Origin: JALXCH01 sp964495805
GTDB lineage: Bacteria > Calditrichota > Calditrichia > RBG-13-44-9
Reading direction: 5' to 3'
Assembly (NCBI GenBank): GCA_964495805.1
Contig: CAZBWV010000052.1
Location: forward strand, 23,337 to 87,336
DNA length: 64,000 nt
Shown here: piece after piece, positions 34,965 to 44,637 of the stretch
How positions within the stretch are numbered: position 1 is the stretch's first letter
Layout of the letters: each line of letters begins with the position of its first letter
The notes under the pieces: generated by a model
What the model was told of the DNA's origin: nothing
Seen by the model: the letters and a program-made list of their open reading frames with translations, nothing else
The model's database searches: none
Made by a program: the position numbers and the translations under genes

Positions 34965-35424
34965 ATCCGCTTCTCAAACACAAAAAGAAGAACGTATTTC
35001 CGTCATCGAATTAAACGAGATGCTTTTTGGAATCGGCATTTTGAAGGCCCGCGAGGTTGTCCCGCTTCCCGTCATTACCCCGGTTCCCAATACTCAGGAT
35101 TTTGTTGTGGGAGTATTCAATTTACGGGGAGATATTTATACCATTGTGGATCTGGGAATTTTGCTGGGAATGAAACCGAAGCAAATCCGGGAATCGGATA
35201 TGGTGATGATTCTGGACAACGGAGATGTGGTGGTGGGTGTTCTGGTGGATCGCATTCATGGTGTGCGCTCCCTGGACGGTGTGAAGGTGGAATCCGCCAA
35301 AGGATTGGTGGCTAAAAGCATGCAACCGTACATCCTGGGGGTAATTTCGGATAAGACTTCTCAGATTTTTTTACTGGACATCGACCGGCTATTTGAGTCG
35401 TCGGCATTTCGTATGTATAGTTAA
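34957..35424 (+). CDS. cheW: CheW-like coupling protein
   Basis: 155-aa protein of the CheW family (FGIGILKAREVVPLPVITPVPN, then VGVFNLRGDIYTIVDLG and a C-terminal ILGVISDKTSQIFLLDIDRL). It links chemoreceptors to the CheA kinase at the membrane. ATG at 34957 overlaps the preceding receiver gene by 8 bases. It is followed 21 bases later by the chemoreceptor gene. A PilI-like name would be equally suitable given the operon. Confidence 0.9.
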   Translation: MDKSASQTQKEERISVIELNEMLFGIGILKAREVVPLPVITPVPNTQDFVVGVFNLRGDIYTIVDLGILLGMKPKQIRESDMVMILDNGDVVVGVLVDRIHGVRSLDGVKVESAKGLVAKSMQPYILGVISDKTSQIFLLDIDRLFESSAFRMYS

Positions 35425-35445
35425 CGAAAGGGGTTTCGGATTCGC

Positions 35446-37275
35446 ATGAAGACATTGCGGTTGAACATTTTTTTGAAATATTTTCTTATTACTTCCGGCA
35501 TTTTGTTGCTGGTTGTTGCTATCTGGGTCAAAATTGATGTGTCCCACCGGATTCACCAGCGGGAACAGCGGGCGCTGGAACAATTGAAATTAGCTGCCAG
35601 AGTTTGCAGCATTTCCATTCCCGGAAGCGATGTCCGAAAAGTGCTAAACGTTCGTTCCACCAATATTCCCGCGTTCGAGCGAATTGCCATTCAAATTCGT
35701 CAACAATTTCAGGTGTTCGGGCAGAACGGGCAGGAATTTCGCATCAATCGGATTCTGCTCCTGCTCCCGGAGAATAGCGCCGCAAAGTTAATTTATTCCA
35801 CCCAGATTCCGTTCCGCTTTCTGGAGGAAGTTCCCTGGTATCCCGAAGTGGATTCGGTGTACCGGATGAGTCGAACGGTGATTAAGCGGAATTTAGTGGA
35901 AGGCGAGCAGGCTTATTTTAGCGCCTTTGCCCCGGTTTATGATGCGGAACACAAATGTGTGGCGGTGCTGCGGCTGGATATGCCGCGCAAGCAGATTTAC
36001 GCCGGAGTCCCCGGCTTCTGGAGCAATTTTGTGAAGTATGCTCTGCTGGTGTTGCTGCTGTCGCTGCTTATCAGTTTTCTGCTTTCCCGCCTGGTCACCC
36101 GGCCGGTAAATCAATTTGTTAATTTTGTGAATAAAGTGTCCGAGGGGAATTACCATCTTCGTTTCCAGTATCACACCAACGACGAGATGGATAAGATTGG
36201 GGAAGCGCTCAATGTGATGCTGGAGCGTCTGGAAGGGTTGATTGAAACAGAGGCTGATCGCGATCGGTTGCAACAGCAAATTACCAGTTTGTTGCGAATA
36301 GTTTCTGCCGCTGCCGATGGCGATTTCCGGGTTAAAGCGGAAGTAACCGCCGATACGCTGGGAGCGCTGGCCGACTCGTTTAATTTAATGATTTCCGAAT
36401 TGAGCAACCTCATCCGGGATGTGCAGAAGGCTTCCGAACAGATTTCTCGTTCCACCAACGAGATTCTGAAAAGTAGCGAGGTGATGGCCCGCGGTGCAGA
36501 TAAGCAGGCCAAAGAGATTGACTCGGTGTACAACGCCATCAAAAACATGGCCGACATTGTACAGTATGCCAACGATCGTTCCACGCAGGCGGCTCAGGCA
36601 GCCTCCCGTGCGGCAGAAGTGGCTAAAAAGGGCACCGAAATTGTTCGCCGCACCATTGAGGGGATGCACCGCATCCGCGACACAGTACAGGAAACTGCCC
36701 GACGGGTGCAAATTCTGGGGCAGAATTCCCAGGAAATCGGCGAAATTCTGGAACTCATCAGCGATATTGCCAATCGCACCAATTTGTTGGGGCTGAACGC
36801 CACCATCGAGGCTGCACGGGCCAGCGAAGCCGGTCGTGGCTTTGCCGTGGTGGCTGACGAAGTACGCAACCTGGCCGAACGTTCCAGCCAGGCGGCGAAG
36901 GATATTGCCGTGTTGGTGGAAAGCATTCAGGCCGGTACCACCGAAGCGGTGATGGCTATGGAGCACGGTACCGTGGAGGTGGAAAAAGAAACGCGGCTGG
37001 TGGACGAGGCCGGGGCTGCGCTGAAGGAAATTCTGGAAATGGTACAACAGTCCGATACGCTGATTAACGAAATCTCCGCCTCCTTCCAGCATCAGTCCAA
37101 AGCTGCGGCAGAGATCACCAAAGCAATGGAGCAAATTAAATCCATCGCCCAGGATACTGCTCAAGGGGCTCAGCGTTCCAAACAACTTTCTGAAGAGATG
37201 GCCAACCTGTCCCGAATCCTGAGCGTGGCGGTTTCCAAATTCCGGCTTCCCTCCGAAAATCAAAAGGTGGTGTGA
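35446..37275 (+). CDS. Methyl-accepting chemotaxis protein, PilJ-like
   Basis: 609-aa chemoreceptor. TM1 is at about residues 9-27 (YFLITSGILLLVVAIWV), a periplasmic sensor domain spans about 28-190, and TM2 is at about 193-214. A HAMP domain follows at about 215-267, probably a second HAMP-like segment at about 280-335, and then a long coiled-coil signalling domain whose hairpin tip (LNATIEAARASEAGRGFAVV) is well conserved. The sensor domain does not match a family I can name from sequence alone. There is no C-terminal CheR-tethering pentapeptide, in keeping with the lack of cheR and cheB nearby. It is 21 bases after cheW. Confidence 0.9.
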   Translation: MKTLRLNIFLKYFLITSGILLLVVAIWVKIDVSHRIHQREQRALEQLKLAARVCSISIPGSDVRKVLNVRSTNIPAFERIAIQIRQQFQVFGQNGQEFRINRILLLLPENSAAKLIYSTQIPFRFLEEVPWYPEVDSVYRMSRTVIKRNLVEGEQAYFSAFAPVYDAEHKCVAVLRLDMPRKQIYAGVPGFWSNFVKYALLVLLLSLLISFLLSRLVTRPVNQFVNFVNKVSEGNYHLRFQYHTNDEMDKIGEALNVMLERLEGLIETEADRDRLQQQITSLLRIVSAAADGDFRVKAEVTADTLGALADSFNLMISELSNLIRDVQKASEQISRSTNEILKSSEVMARGADKQAKEIDSVYNAIKNMADIVQYANDRSTQAAQAASRAAEVAKKGTEIVRRTIEGMHRIRDTVQETARRVQILGQNSQEIGEILELISDIANRTNLLGLNATIEAARASEAGRGFAVVADEVRNLAERSSQAAKDIAVLVESIQAGTTEAVMAMEHGTVEVEKETRLVDEAGAALKEILEMVQQSDTLINEISASFQHQSKAAAEITKAMEQIKSIAQDTAQGAQRSKQLSEEMANLSRILSVAVSKFRLPSENQKVV

Positions 37276-37370
37276 GTGCACCTCCCTACCGGGGAAGCCT
37301 TTATCGAAACCAGGCGAACCAGATGGTTGAACAGCAACAAGAACGATAAAAATAAAGAACAGGTACATAT

Positions 37371-40300
37371 ATGGATTACAAACATCCTGTCGATTACGAA
37401 ACATTTTACTTTTCGGAAATTCTCGATCGAATTATTCAAAAAGGCCGCCAGTCCCTTTCCGCAGAGCAACTTTCGGATCTTACCACCTTTCTGGATTATG
37501 TGAGAGCTGCCGATCATCCTCGCGATGGGGTGGAAAAACTGGCGCGCATCACCGGTACCAGCGATATCGCCATCTTTTTTGCTGATATTCTGGATAACCT
37601 CCCTCAGCAAGATCCGGAAGATTCAGTAAAGCGCATCGATGACCATGCCGGCGATTTTCTGGCTATGTTTACCGAACTAAGTCAGGATGCCCGGTGGAAA
37701 AAAGATGTGTTTGACCAGATGGCAGGTGCGCCGGTAGAGGAAGAGATGGAAGCAGAAGAACCAGTCGGTGCTTCGGAAGAGTCCGTCGGGGAAACTCTGC
37801 CTTTCCGCGAGTACGTCCACCGGGAAATTGTACAAACGCTGGAAGATTTCTTCGCCTCCCGGGAGGATGATGTGCGTACCGCCGGTGAACAGTTGATCAA
37901 TCGTCTTACTCCGGAGGCGGAATTTCTGGATTCTTTGCGCGATTACCGGGATGTGCCCGGATTTACCCCGCTGGTGGAAACGTTTGAATCCCTGCTGGAA
38001 TTCCCTCAGGACAAAGAAGGGGTGGAAGAATATCTTACTCGATTTGCCCACCGGTTGCGGGAACTTACCCGTCATCTGACCCAGGTGCTGCGGGGCCAAC
38101 CGGAAAGCTTCCACGCTTTTTGCAGCGGAGAAGCGGCGAAGGTGGAAGAACCTGCCGAAGAACTGGACAAACTGGTGGAATCGGCGCAGGAACTGGACCT
38201 GAAGAAAACAGCCGCTGCCCCACTCTCGGAAGAAGACCGCCAGCTGCGCCTGTTGTTGCGCGAATATATTATCCACGAAATTCAGGAGCTGGCCAGAGAG
38301 TTGCACCGGGCACTCCAGCAATATAATCAGGCTCCTGATTCCGAAGAGGCAGTGGAGCCCATCCTGAGTGTCACTAAAATTCTCAAAGATCTGGGACAGA
38401 TTCACAAATATCCTGGCATCGAGCAAGTTGCCAGCGATTTACAAAAGGTACTGAAAAAATATACCGAAACTCAAGTGCCGTTTAGTGGTGAAGCGATTCA
38501 ACACCTTTCCGAAATCGACAAATTGTTCATTCAATATATCGATCGGGTGCTGGCGGAGAAGGACAAAGAAGCGCTGGAACAGCTGGAACTGGCGTACCGG
38601 GAGATGCTGACGCATCTGAAACCAGCGGAAAAACCGCTTTTCGCACTGGAAGCACCGGAAACCCACTCGGCATTTCAGGAGGTAAATTCCCACTTTATTC
38701 AACGCTTGCAGTCCCTGTTCGCCCGGTGGTACGATAATCCGGAAGACGAGGCTTTGAACATCCCCATCGATACCGTGCTTACTCATCTGAAGAACTGGTA
38801 TCAGTTTTTCCGGTTAGACATTCCCGGACGCATGCTCCAGACTCTTCATGAAATGTTGACTTCCCGAAGCGGTCGGAAAAGGTTGCAGGAGAATCGCTCG
38901 GCGGTGGACAAAATCCTGCTCAATCTTCAGACTCGCCTCTTCGCACTGGCTCCGGAAGACGAAGAATTGCTGGAAGAACTGAAGGCAGAGAAGGTGGAAG
39001 AAATACCCGGTGTGGGGGTGAGCGATTCCCTGGAAGCGTTTCAGGAGGTCACACTCCGTCAGCTGGACCAGCTAATACAGGCACTGGAGCAAGAGGAGAT
39101 GGATCTCACGGATTTTGTGGAGAACTCCTACGAGCCGGTGCTGGAACAGATTTCCGAAAACAGCCTGCTCATCGGAAACGACGATTTGCAGCTCATCACC
39201 AATTACTTTCTGACCAGGTCGGACCTGCTGAAGTCATTGTCCGGGGATAAACTACCGGAACTAAAACACGGTTTATCGGAGTTGTTCCGGGAATTGAAGG
39301 AGAAAATTCGGCAGTTGCCGGATCAGATGCCGGTGAACAAAATGACCCGGGAATATGACATCTTTTTCGAGAAGATGATGGCAGTTCCTGAAGAAGCGGC
39401 CGAAGAAATGGCCGAACCGCCCAAAGCGGTGGAAGAAACAGCTGAACCGGAGAAGGTTGTGGAAGAAACACCGCCCACCCGGGAGCAATTTATCGATGAA
39501 GAGCTCACCAACGTATTTCGTACCGAAGCAAAACGCTATCTGGAAAACATTTCCGAAAAGCTGGACGAGCTGGAAGCTACCCCGGGCGATCGGCAAATTA
39601 TCTCCACGCTGGGGAACCTTATTCACACTTTAAAAGGCTCCGCCCAAATGCTGAATCAAACCGAGGTGGCAGAGGTGGCGCGTCCGCTGGAAGAGGTCAT
39701 TGATCGGATTCTGGATGATGAGCTTCATTACACGGATGAATTTTTACCCCTGTATCGGGAAGCCGTCTCGCTGATGGAAAACTGGTTGAAAGGGGAAACA
39801 GTGGATATTCCCGGCATCCGGCAAAAAATTGAACAGTACGTGGAGACCAGCCGGGTGGGTGCCCCTGCTCCTGAAGTTCCCGAGGAAATTGCCACCGAAG
39901 AGAAAGCGCCGGAATTTGTCGAGAAAGCGGTGGAACCGGAAGCCCCTGTTTCCGAAGAGATGGTGGAGGAAGTTGCGGGCGAAGAAGGTGATTTGCTGGA
40001 ACTGAGCGAAAAAGACCCGGAGCTTCTGGATATTTTCCGTAGCGAGGTGGGCCGGAATCTCGATGAATTCGACAAAAATCTGGCGCTGATTGAGAAGTTT
40101 CGCTATGACAAAAAGACGGTTCAAACGCTGGATCAGGCTGTGCACGAGGTACGAGCGGCAGCCAAAATGCTTGGCTTTTCGGAAGTGGGAACCCTGCTGG
40201 ACCTGCTGGAGCAGGTGATTGAGGAGTTGAGTAAAAAGGAGAAAAAATACTGGGACGAGGCCATACCTGCTCTGCACAAAAGCGTTGGGGTGGTGCGCGA

Positions 40301-42875
40301 ACTCAGCGCACACATGAAAGTGGCTCGTAACCGGTACCAGGAAGCGCTGGAGGAACTGGAAAAGGTCCTGCTGGATTTGCGCAAACCGGAAGCGGTGCCG
40401 GAAGAGGAAGAGGCCCCGACGGAAAAAGAAGTTGTCGAGGAGGAAGTACTGGTAGAGCAGGCGGAAGAAGAAGCACCGCAACCTTCCCGGGCGGTTCTGG
40501 AAGCCTTTATTCAGGAATCCCGGGAACTTCTGGAAGATATCAACTTCCTGTTAATGAAAATTGAAAAAGACCCGGAGAACGAGGAATTTACTTACCACTT
40601 GATGCGCAGCCTGCACACACTGAAGGGTTCGGCGGCTATGGTGGACCTGGACAGAATCGAAAAAATCACCCATCTTGCCGAAGACCTGGTGGAAGGATTC
40701 CGCAATCGTGGAGAGGTGATTTCCCAGAAGGCTGTAGATGTACTTTTTGAAGTGGTGGATGAGGTGGAATTTCAGGTTGATGCCCTGGCCAGCGGGATGA
40801 AGGAGAAAACCCGCAATTACCAGGAAGTGTTGGAAAAGCTGGAAGCTTTCTTCCAGAAAAAGGTGGAAAAGGCTCCCGAAGTGGTTGAGAAGGAAGCGGA
40901 ACCGGAAGCGGTTCTACGAGAAGCAGAAGAAAAACTGCTGAAAGTGGAAGTCAGAAAGGAAGAAGAACCCGAGAAACCGATTGCCCGGGATACCTATGTG
41001 CGTCTTCATGTGGAGCAGATGGACAAACTGCTGAACGAGGCTGCCGAACTGGTGATTAATCACACTCAGCTGAAAACTCAGCTGGATCGCTTCAAGGCTT
41101 ATCTGCCCCGCCTGGATATGGAAGGTAAAAACGTCCAGAATGTCCTGTGGTATCTGGATAAAGTGAAGAAAGACGAAGAACGGTTGCTGGAAGTCTTCCA
41201 GTCCCACAAACTGGAAATTCCCGGACTGGAAGAAAGCTACGTCCAGCAGCTGGAAAATTTGAACCGGGCGATCAATTCCCTTCGCATCTTCTACAACAAT
41301 TTTATTCAAAACCTGCAGGGAATCAAGGAGCTGACCACCACCTTTGAAGAGCAGATTCACAAAATCTCCCGACTCAGCTCCAGCATTCACGACGAGGTGA
41401 TGGAAGCCCGCCTGGTACCCATTGCCATGCTGTTCCAGCGCTTCCATCGTCCTTTGCGCGACCTGGCCCGGAAATCCGGCAAGAAGTTGAAACTGGTGCT
41501 GGAGGGCGAAAGCACCGAACTGGATCGGGTGCTGATTGAAGATCTGTACGAACCCATGCTTCATATTTTACGCAACGCAGTGGATCACGGCATTGAACCG
41601 GTCGAAGAACGCAAAAAATCCGGGAAGCCGGAGGAAGGCACCATTTACCTGCGTGCCAGCCACGACCGTAATTTTGTTACCATCGAAGTGGAAGACGACG
41701 GCCAGGGTGTGGATCTGGACAAAGTACGAGAGAAAGCAATTAAACTGGGCTATCTGGATGCGGACAAAGCCGGAGAACTCTCCGACCAGGAATTGCTGGA
41801 ATTTTTGATGTATCCCGGTTTTTCCACTCGGGAGGAAGCCACCACGGTCAGTGGACGGGGCGTAGGACTGGATGTGGTGCGCAATCAGATTCAAAAGGTA
41901 AAAGGAGATTTGCGTATCTTCTCCGAGAAGGGCAAAGGAACCCGATTTATTATTCGGGTGCCCATTTCGCTTACCGTTACCCAGGCTATGCTGGTGGAGG
42001 TGGCGGGACACATTTACGCCATCCCGCTGCTTCAGGCGGAAGAAACCATTAACATTGAAGTGCGCGATCTGGAACTGCGAGACAATTCATACTTCATGCG
42101 CTACCGTGGCGGTTCCATTCCTGTGCTGAATCTGGCTAACCTGCTCCAGATTCGCAGCGGAAAGCGCAAGCCTATCTCGGTGGTGGGGGAATATCCCGCC
42201 ATTATTGTGCAGGACGAAGGGAACCGGGTAGCACTGTTGGTGGATCGCATCGTGCATCGGGAAGAAATTCTGATTAAGTCCCTGGGTCCCAGTTTGCAAC
42301 GCGTGCGATTTATTACCGGTGGTTCTGTTCTGGCAGACGGAAAAGTGGTGCTGGTGCTGGATATTCCCCAGATTGTCAAAGAAGCGGTGAAAATGCGGGA
42401 AAGCGGCGCCGTGCTGACCCCGGAAGATTTAACCACCCCACCGGAAACCGCTCCAACTGCCACCACTCGACGAAAAAAACGGGTCCGACGGGTGCGGGGA
42501 CGAAAACCTTCCATTCTGGTGGTGGACGATTCACTCAGCATTCGCAAGTTCCTGGCCAGCCTGCTTACCCAGCGGGGATTCGATGTGGAAATGGCCAAAA
42601 ATGGCTACAATGCGCTGGAGAAATTAAATCAACAGGATTTCGACGTGCTGATTACCGACCTGGAAATGCCGCATCTTTCCGGATACGAGCTGATTGAACA
42701 GGTGCGTGATGAAGACCGCTGGAAGGAGATGCCCATCATCGTGTTAACCGGAAGGGCCAGCAAACATATTCAGCAATTAACCCGTAGCCTGGGTGCTGAT
42801 GAATTCATTGTGAAACCGTTTAAGGAAGATGAACTCATGGAGTTGTTGAACGAATATATTATTCTGGAAGACTAA
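37371..42875 (+). CDS. CheA-type hybrid sensor kinase with three HPt domains and receiver (ChpA/PilL-like)
   Basis: 1834-aa cytoplasmic kinase. Residues 1 to about 720 are helical and Glu-rich and may hold decayed HPt-like repeats. HPt domains follow with phospho-His H752 (HTLKGSA), H925 (degenerate, HEVRAAA) and H1082 (HTLKGSA). Next come the dimerisation region, the ATP-binding domain with N-box N1402 (LHILRNAVDHGIE), G1 (VEDDGQGVD) and G2 (GRGVGLDVV, about 1493), a CheW-like domain (about 1525-1660) and a C-terminal receiver (about 1711-1834) with phospho-acceptor D1763. Such multi-HPt CheA-receiver fusions drive twitching motility and surface sensing (ChpA/PilL) in other bacteria. Acidic linkers separate the domains. 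The ATG has only a weak ribosome-binding site, 95 bases after the chemoreceptor. Confidence 0.9.
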   Translation: MDYKHPVDYETFYFSEILDRIIQKGRQSLSAEQLSDLTTFLDYVRAADHPRDGVEKLARITGTSDIAIFFADILDNLPQQDPEDSVKRIDDHAGDFLAMFTELSQDARWKKDVFDQMAGAPVEEEMEAEEPVGASEESVGETLPFREYVHREIVQTLEDFFASREDDVRTAGEQLINRLTPEAEFLDSLRDYRDVPGFTPLVETFESLLEFPQDKEGVEEYLTRFAHRLRELTRHLTQVLRGQPESFHAFCSGEAAKVEEPAEELDKLVESAQELDLKKTAAAPLSEEDRQLRLLLREYIIHEIQELARELHRALQQYNQAPDSEEAVEPILSVTKILKDLGQIHKYPGIEQVASDLQKVLKKYTETQVPFSGEAIQHLSEIDKLFIQYIDRVLAEKDKEALEQLELAYREMLTHLKPAEKPLFALEAPETHSAFQEVNSHFIQRLQSLFARWYDNPEDEALNIPIDTVLTHLKNWYQFFRLDIPGRMLQTLHEMLTSRSGRKRLQENRSAVDKILLNLQTRLFALAPEDEELLEELKAEKVEEIPGVGVSDSLEAFQEVTLRQLDQLIQALEQEEMDLTDFVENSYEPVLEQISENSLLIGNDDLQLITNYFLTRSDLLKSLSGDKLPELKHGLSELFRELKEKIRQLPDQMPVNKMTREYDIFFEKMMAVPEEAAEEMAEPPKAVEETAEPEKVVEETPPTREQFIDEELTNVFRTEAKRYLENISEKLDELEATPGDRQIISTLGNLIHTLKGSAQMLNQTEVAEVARPLEEVIDRILDDELHYTDEFLPLYREAVSLMENWLKGETVDIPGIRQKIEQYVETSRVGAPAPEVPEEIATEEKAPEFVEKAVEPEAPVSEEMVEEVAGEEGDLLELSEKDPELLDIFRSEVGRNLDEFDKNLALIEKFRYDKKTVQTLDQAVHEVRAAAKMLGFSEVGTLLDLLEQVIEELSKKEKKYWDEAIPALHKSVGVVRELSAHMKVARNRYQEALEELEKVLLDLRKPEAVPEEEEAPTEKEVVEEEVLVEQAEEEAPQPSRAVLEAFIQESRELLEDINFLLMKIEKDPENEEFTYHLMRSLHTLKGSAAMVDLDRIEKITHLAEDLVEGFRNRGEVISQKAVDVLFEVVDEVEFQVDALASGMKEKTRNYQEVLEKLEAFFQKKVEKAPEVVEKEAEPEAVLREAEEKLLKVEVRKEEEPEKPIARDTYVRLHVEQMDKLLNEAAELVINHTQLKTQLDRFKAYLPRLDMEGKNVQNVLWYLDKVKKDEERLLEVFQSHKLEIPGLEESYVQQLENLNRAINSLRIFYNNFIQNLQGIKELTTTFEEQIHKISRLSSSIHDEVMEARLVPIAMLFQRFHRPLRDLARKSGKKLKLVLEGESTELDRVLIEDLYEPMLHILRNAVDHGIEPVEERKKSGKPEEGTIYLRASHDRNFVTIEVEDDGQGVDLDKVREKAIKLGYLDADKAGELSDQELLEFLMYPGFSTREEATTVSGRGVGLDVVRNQIQKVKGDLRIFSEKGKGTRFIIRVPISLTVTQAMLVEVAGHIYAIPLLQAEETINIEVRDLELRDNSYFMRYRGGSIPVLNLANLLQIRSGKRKPISVVGEYPAIIVQDEGNRVALLVDRIVHREEILIKSLGPSLQRVRFITGGSVLADGKVVLVLDIPQIVKEAVKMRESGAVLTPEDLTTPPETAPTATTRRKKRVRRVRGRKPSILVVDDSLSIRKFLASLLTQRGFDVEMAKNGYNALEKLNQQDFDVLITDLEMPHLSGYELIEQVRDEDRWKEMPIIVLTGRASKHIQQLTRSLGADEFIVKPFKEDELMELLNEYIILED

Positions 42876-43218
42876 TCGAATCAAATCATCACATTTTTAA
42901 ATCAAAGTCCCCGTTACCTGAGCGGTATCCGGGGACTTTGTTTTAAGAACCCTGGTGTTCGACGGACGACAGCCAGAGAACCGGATTCGGCAAATTCTGA
43001 ATCGGGTAAAGGATGTTTTTTTGACCTGAGACTTTCCAATTACCTGACGCCACAACCAAAAACAACGATGGTGCGAATTGTGTTTGGCGAGCAAAGTCGG
43101 TGGATTTGAGCGGGAGCGGGTGAACCTCTTTTTTATAGATTTAAAACAAAACTTTCTGTATATTTCCCGTTCAAATGTTGGACGAAGAATATTATTTGAA
43201 CAGACAAAGCAAATATTC
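42876..43218. other. Intergenic region before the beta-helix/TonB gene
   Basis: It holds the operon terminator. Further on, TATATTTC at 43159-43166 resembles a -7 box but has no matching TTG upstream. No gene is supported; the open frame that starts at 43078 is just an upstream extension of the next gene. Confidence 0.5.
42903..42944 (+). terminator. Terminator of the chemosensory operon
   Basis: An 11-bp perfect inverted repeat (CAAAGTCCCCG / CGGGGACTTTG) with a 16-base loop, then TTTT. It is 27 bases after the kinase gene. Confidence 0.85.
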
Positions 43219-44637
43219 ATGAAGCGATTCATTGCCATCATTTTACTTCTGGTATTTGCCTTTCCGGGCTTTTCCCAGAAATACATTTCCGGCACCATCG
43301 ATCGGGACACGCACTGGAGTGGGGATATTTACATCAATGGGGATGTGACTGTGGAGCGAGGCATTATTCTCTCCATTGAAGGGGGAAGTCGAATTTTCTT
43401 CCTGCCCAACCAGGATGTGACCCATGGAGGTACGGATGCCCGCCGCTCCGAGCTTATCGTTCATGGAATCCTTCTGGCCAGGGCAAAATCCGCTCAGAAT
43501 CCCATTATCTTTACTTCCGCAGCCAGCAAACCCCAGATGAATGACTGGTACGGGATTGTGATTAAAAATCTTTACGAGCGTTCGGTGTTGCAGAACTGTG
43601 TGGTGGAATATGCTTACAAGGGAATTACCTGCTACGGCAGTGCTCCTTCCATAACCAGCTGCGAGACCAAGTTTAACTACCACGCCGGAATCAGTTGCGA
43701 GGTGCGCGCCAATCCCACCATCGAAAACTGCTTGATTATGGGAAACGGTTTTGCCGGGATTCATTGCGAACTTGCCTCTTCGCCCATCATCAGCAAATGT
43801 GTCATCACGCAAAATAATTATGGAGTGATTGTTTTTAGCCGTTCCGATCCGGATCTGGGGCACTATCCTGCAGAAAAGGGGCAGAGCACCGGTGCCAATA
43901 AAATCTTCAACAACTTCGAGTACGATGTGTATAACCATTCGGTAAACACCATCTACGCACAGAACAATTTCTGGAATACCAACAAACCGGAGGAAATCCG
44001 TTTTACCATTTACGATCAGCTGGATAATCCTTCCTATGGTCGGGTAATTTTCCAACCCATCTTTTTGAAGAAGACCCGGAAATTTACTGTACCGGCCATT
44101 GCGTTTCATCCCACCGTTCAGGATACCATCTCGCCGACCCGGGAGACTGCCGATACTCAGATGGTGGTTAATCTGGATACGCTGGAATTGAAAAAACAGG
44201 ACAGCAGTTTTGCCCGCCCTCTCCAGGTAGGTGCAGTTCCCGATACCATTGTCAAAATTCAACCGGAGACGGTGTTTGTGTACAAACCACCTCCTGCGAA
44301 AAAACCGGCCGAGCCCGCTCCGGAAACACCGAAAATCCAGGAACCGATATTGGAAGCTTTTTTGGACAGTGGAAAACGGGAGTACGTTCGCAAAGTGGCG
44401 CCGGTGTATCCGGATATTTACAAACGCACCGGTACGGAAGGAAGTGTGATCATTCAGGTAATTGTCGGGCGCGACGGACGAGTGGAAGATTACCAGGTAC
44501 TGCGCTCGGATGCCCCTTTGTTTACCGAAGCAGCCATTGCTGCACTGAAAAAATTTCGTTACAAACCCGGTACTTTTCACGGAAAACCGGTTAAATTTAA
44601 AGTGGTGGAATGGTTTCGCTTTAAACGAAGGAAATGA
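43219..44637 (+). CDS. Secreted beta-helix protein fused to a TonB C-terminal domain
   Basis: 472-aa product (ATG 43219). It has a signal peptide (MKRFIAIILLLVFAFPGFSQ) and then a right-handed parallel beta-helix region (about residues 40-285, with NosD-like short repeats of the GITCYGSAPSITSC and NPTIENCLIMGNGFAGI type). A linker with a Pro-rich part (PPPAKKPAEPAPETP, about 355-370) leads to a TonB C-terminal domain (about 388-472: VAPVYPDIYKRTGTEGSV...AAIAALKKFRYKPG). TonB proteins normally have an N-terminal membrane anchor and no beta-helix. Here the cleavable-looking signal suggests a periplasmic or envelope protein that presents a TonB-like domain. Its function is unknown. A deoxynucleoside kinase gene starts within 4 bases of its stop. 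Confidence 0.85.
   Translation: MKRFIAIILLLVFAFPGFSQKYISGTIDRDTHWSGDIYINGDVTVERGIILSIEGGSRIFFLPNQDVTHGGTDARRSELIVHGILLARAKSAQNPIIFTSAASKPQMNDWYGIVIKNLYERSVLQNCVVEYAYKGITCYGSAPSITSCETKFNYHAGISCEVRANPTIENCLIMGNGFAGIHCELASSPIISKCVITQNNYGVIVFSRSDPDLGHYPAEKGQSTGANKIFNNFEYDVYNHSVNTIYAQNNFWNTNKPEEIRFTIYDQLDNPSYGRVIFQPIFLKKTRKFTVPAIAFHPTVQDTISPTRETADTQMVVNLDTLELKKQDSSFARPLQVGAVPDTIVKIQPETVFVYKPPPAKKPAEPAPETPKIQEPILEAFLDSGKREYVRKVAPVYPDIYKRTGTEGSVIIQVIVGRDGRVEDYQVLRSDAPLFTEAAIAALKKFRYKPGTFHGKPVKFKVVEWFRFKRRK

Noticed and set aside
37677..38426. 249-residue - strand open frame within the CheA hybrid
   Set aside because: Antisense to Glu-rich coding sequence, which creates long open frames by composition.
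43078..43218. Upstream extension of the beta-helix/TonB gene
   Set aside because: The signal peptide begins at ATG 43219; the extension of 47 residues before it has no sense as a leader.
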